A model generated the notes under the pieces. It did no database searches. It was not told the origin of the DNA and worked only from the letters and a program-made list of their open reading frames with translations. Positions 63,805 through 64,000 of a stretch of DNA of 64,000 bases are shown here, in pieces. The stretch is from Polyangiaceae bacterium (GTDB lineage: Bacteria > Myxococcota_A > Polyangia > Polyangiales > Polyangiaceae): contig JAHBVX010000009.1 in assembly GCA_019637295.1 (NCBI GenBank), positions 124,001 through 188,000 of the forward strand, given 5' to 3'. Position 1 is the stretch's first letter. Every line of letters starts with the position of its first letter. The translations under genes and the position numbers were made by a program.

Positions 63805-64000
63805 GTGAAGGCCACCTCCGATTCCGCGGTGCAGAAGGCCCTGGGCGAGCGGCTGGCTCGCGTCCGGCTCGAGCGAAACCTGACGCAGACCGAGCTGGCG
63901 GACCAGGCCGGCGTGTCCAAGCGCACCGTCGAGCGGCTGGAAGGTGGCGGCTCCACCCAGCTCTCGAGCTTCATCCGGATCTGTCGCGCCCTCGGGCTGC
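63805..64000 (+). CDS. XRE/HipB-like transcriptional regulator (partial, runs off right edge)
   Basis: From a GTG at 63805 the frame encodes SAVQKALGERLARVRLERNL and TQTELADQAGVSKRTVERLE, a helix-turn-helix of the XRE family, then GGGSTQLSSFIRICRALGL. This pattern is typical of the antitoxin-like regulators found before HipA-kinase genes, so a hipA may follow outside the window (inference). The gene has its own AT-rich promoter, and the region is divergent from the kinase operon. Confidence 0.85.
   Translation, partial: MKATSDSAVQKALGERLARVRLERNLTQTELADQAGVSKRTVERLEGGGSTQLSSFIRICRALGL

Overview
The window is very GC-rich DNA with strong GC3 bias, gene-dense and with short intergenic gaps. 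It looks like a myxobacterium of the Sorangium/Polyangia type (class Polyangia, Myxococcota). The evidence is the number of Hanks-type Ser/Thr kinases (four apparently active, one decayed), an FHA protein, a PEGA protein, many secreted lipoproteins with Gly/Ala/Ser-rich linkers after the lipobox, IgGFc-binding-like and MopE-like cell-surface proteins, and Pro-rich signalling proteins. The taxonomic placement is inferred from gene content. No rRNA, tRNA, CRISPR array or prophage was found.

Layout. 0-10 kb: three tandem AIM24-family genes; an overlapping operon of a small membrane protein, an HTTM protein and a MopE-motif lipoprotein; a parvulin; a PhnD-like binding protein without an export signal; a PilZ protein; a HAD 5'-nucleotidase. 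9.3-13.3 kb is the accessory, decaying part: a frameshifted Uma2 pseudogene, an ankyrin protein, a gene remnant, an orphan small gene and a 5'-truncated group II intron that keeps its reverse transcriptase C-terminal part and RNA domains V and VI. 13.2-22.8 kb: two overlapping WD40/propeller lipoprotein genes, decayed fragments, a DUF5701 gene, and a pseudokinase divergent from an active kinase. 22.8-34.4 kb: a RidA-GNAT fusion, a MutH homologue, a beta-helix lipoprotein, a GH31 lipoprotein, an SDR, a quinone oxidoreductase, a SulP-STAS-cNMP transporter overlapping prfC, and glutathione peroxidase. 34.3-43.5 kb: a small Cys-motif lipoprotein plus an expansin-like lipoprotein; an alpha/beta hydrolase and two coupled envelope genes; an IgGFc-like lipoprotein; a Spy/CpxP-like, small membrane protein, response regulator and histidine kinase operon; a helix-hairpin-helix coiled-coil protein. 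43.5-64 kb: kinases, PEGA and FHA proteins, a NatAB-type ABC exporter, an M23 endopeptidase lipoprotein, a 1274-residue Cys-rich repeat lipoprotein, a delta-60 repeat lipoprotein, a TPR protein, and the start of an XRE/HipB-like regulator at the right edge.

How the genes fit together. The dominant theme is envelope and surface biology plus phospho-signalling. Several operons show 4-nt start/stop overlaps and so are probably translationally coupled (HTTM operon, WD40 pair, envelope pair at 36.3-37.9 kb, two-component genes, NatAB, Cys-rich/zinc-ribbon pair). The least explained sets are the triple AIM24 array, the HTTM/MopE operon, the paired propeller lipoproteins, the pseudokinase/kinase pair and the gene set at 47.6-52.4 kb (unknown Pro-rich protein, ABC exporter, kinase-propeller fusion). 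The MutH homologue is the clearest single surprise, because MutH is best known from gammaproteobacteria. Most starts were chosen from homology and start/stop overlap, so N-termini are less certain than C-termini.
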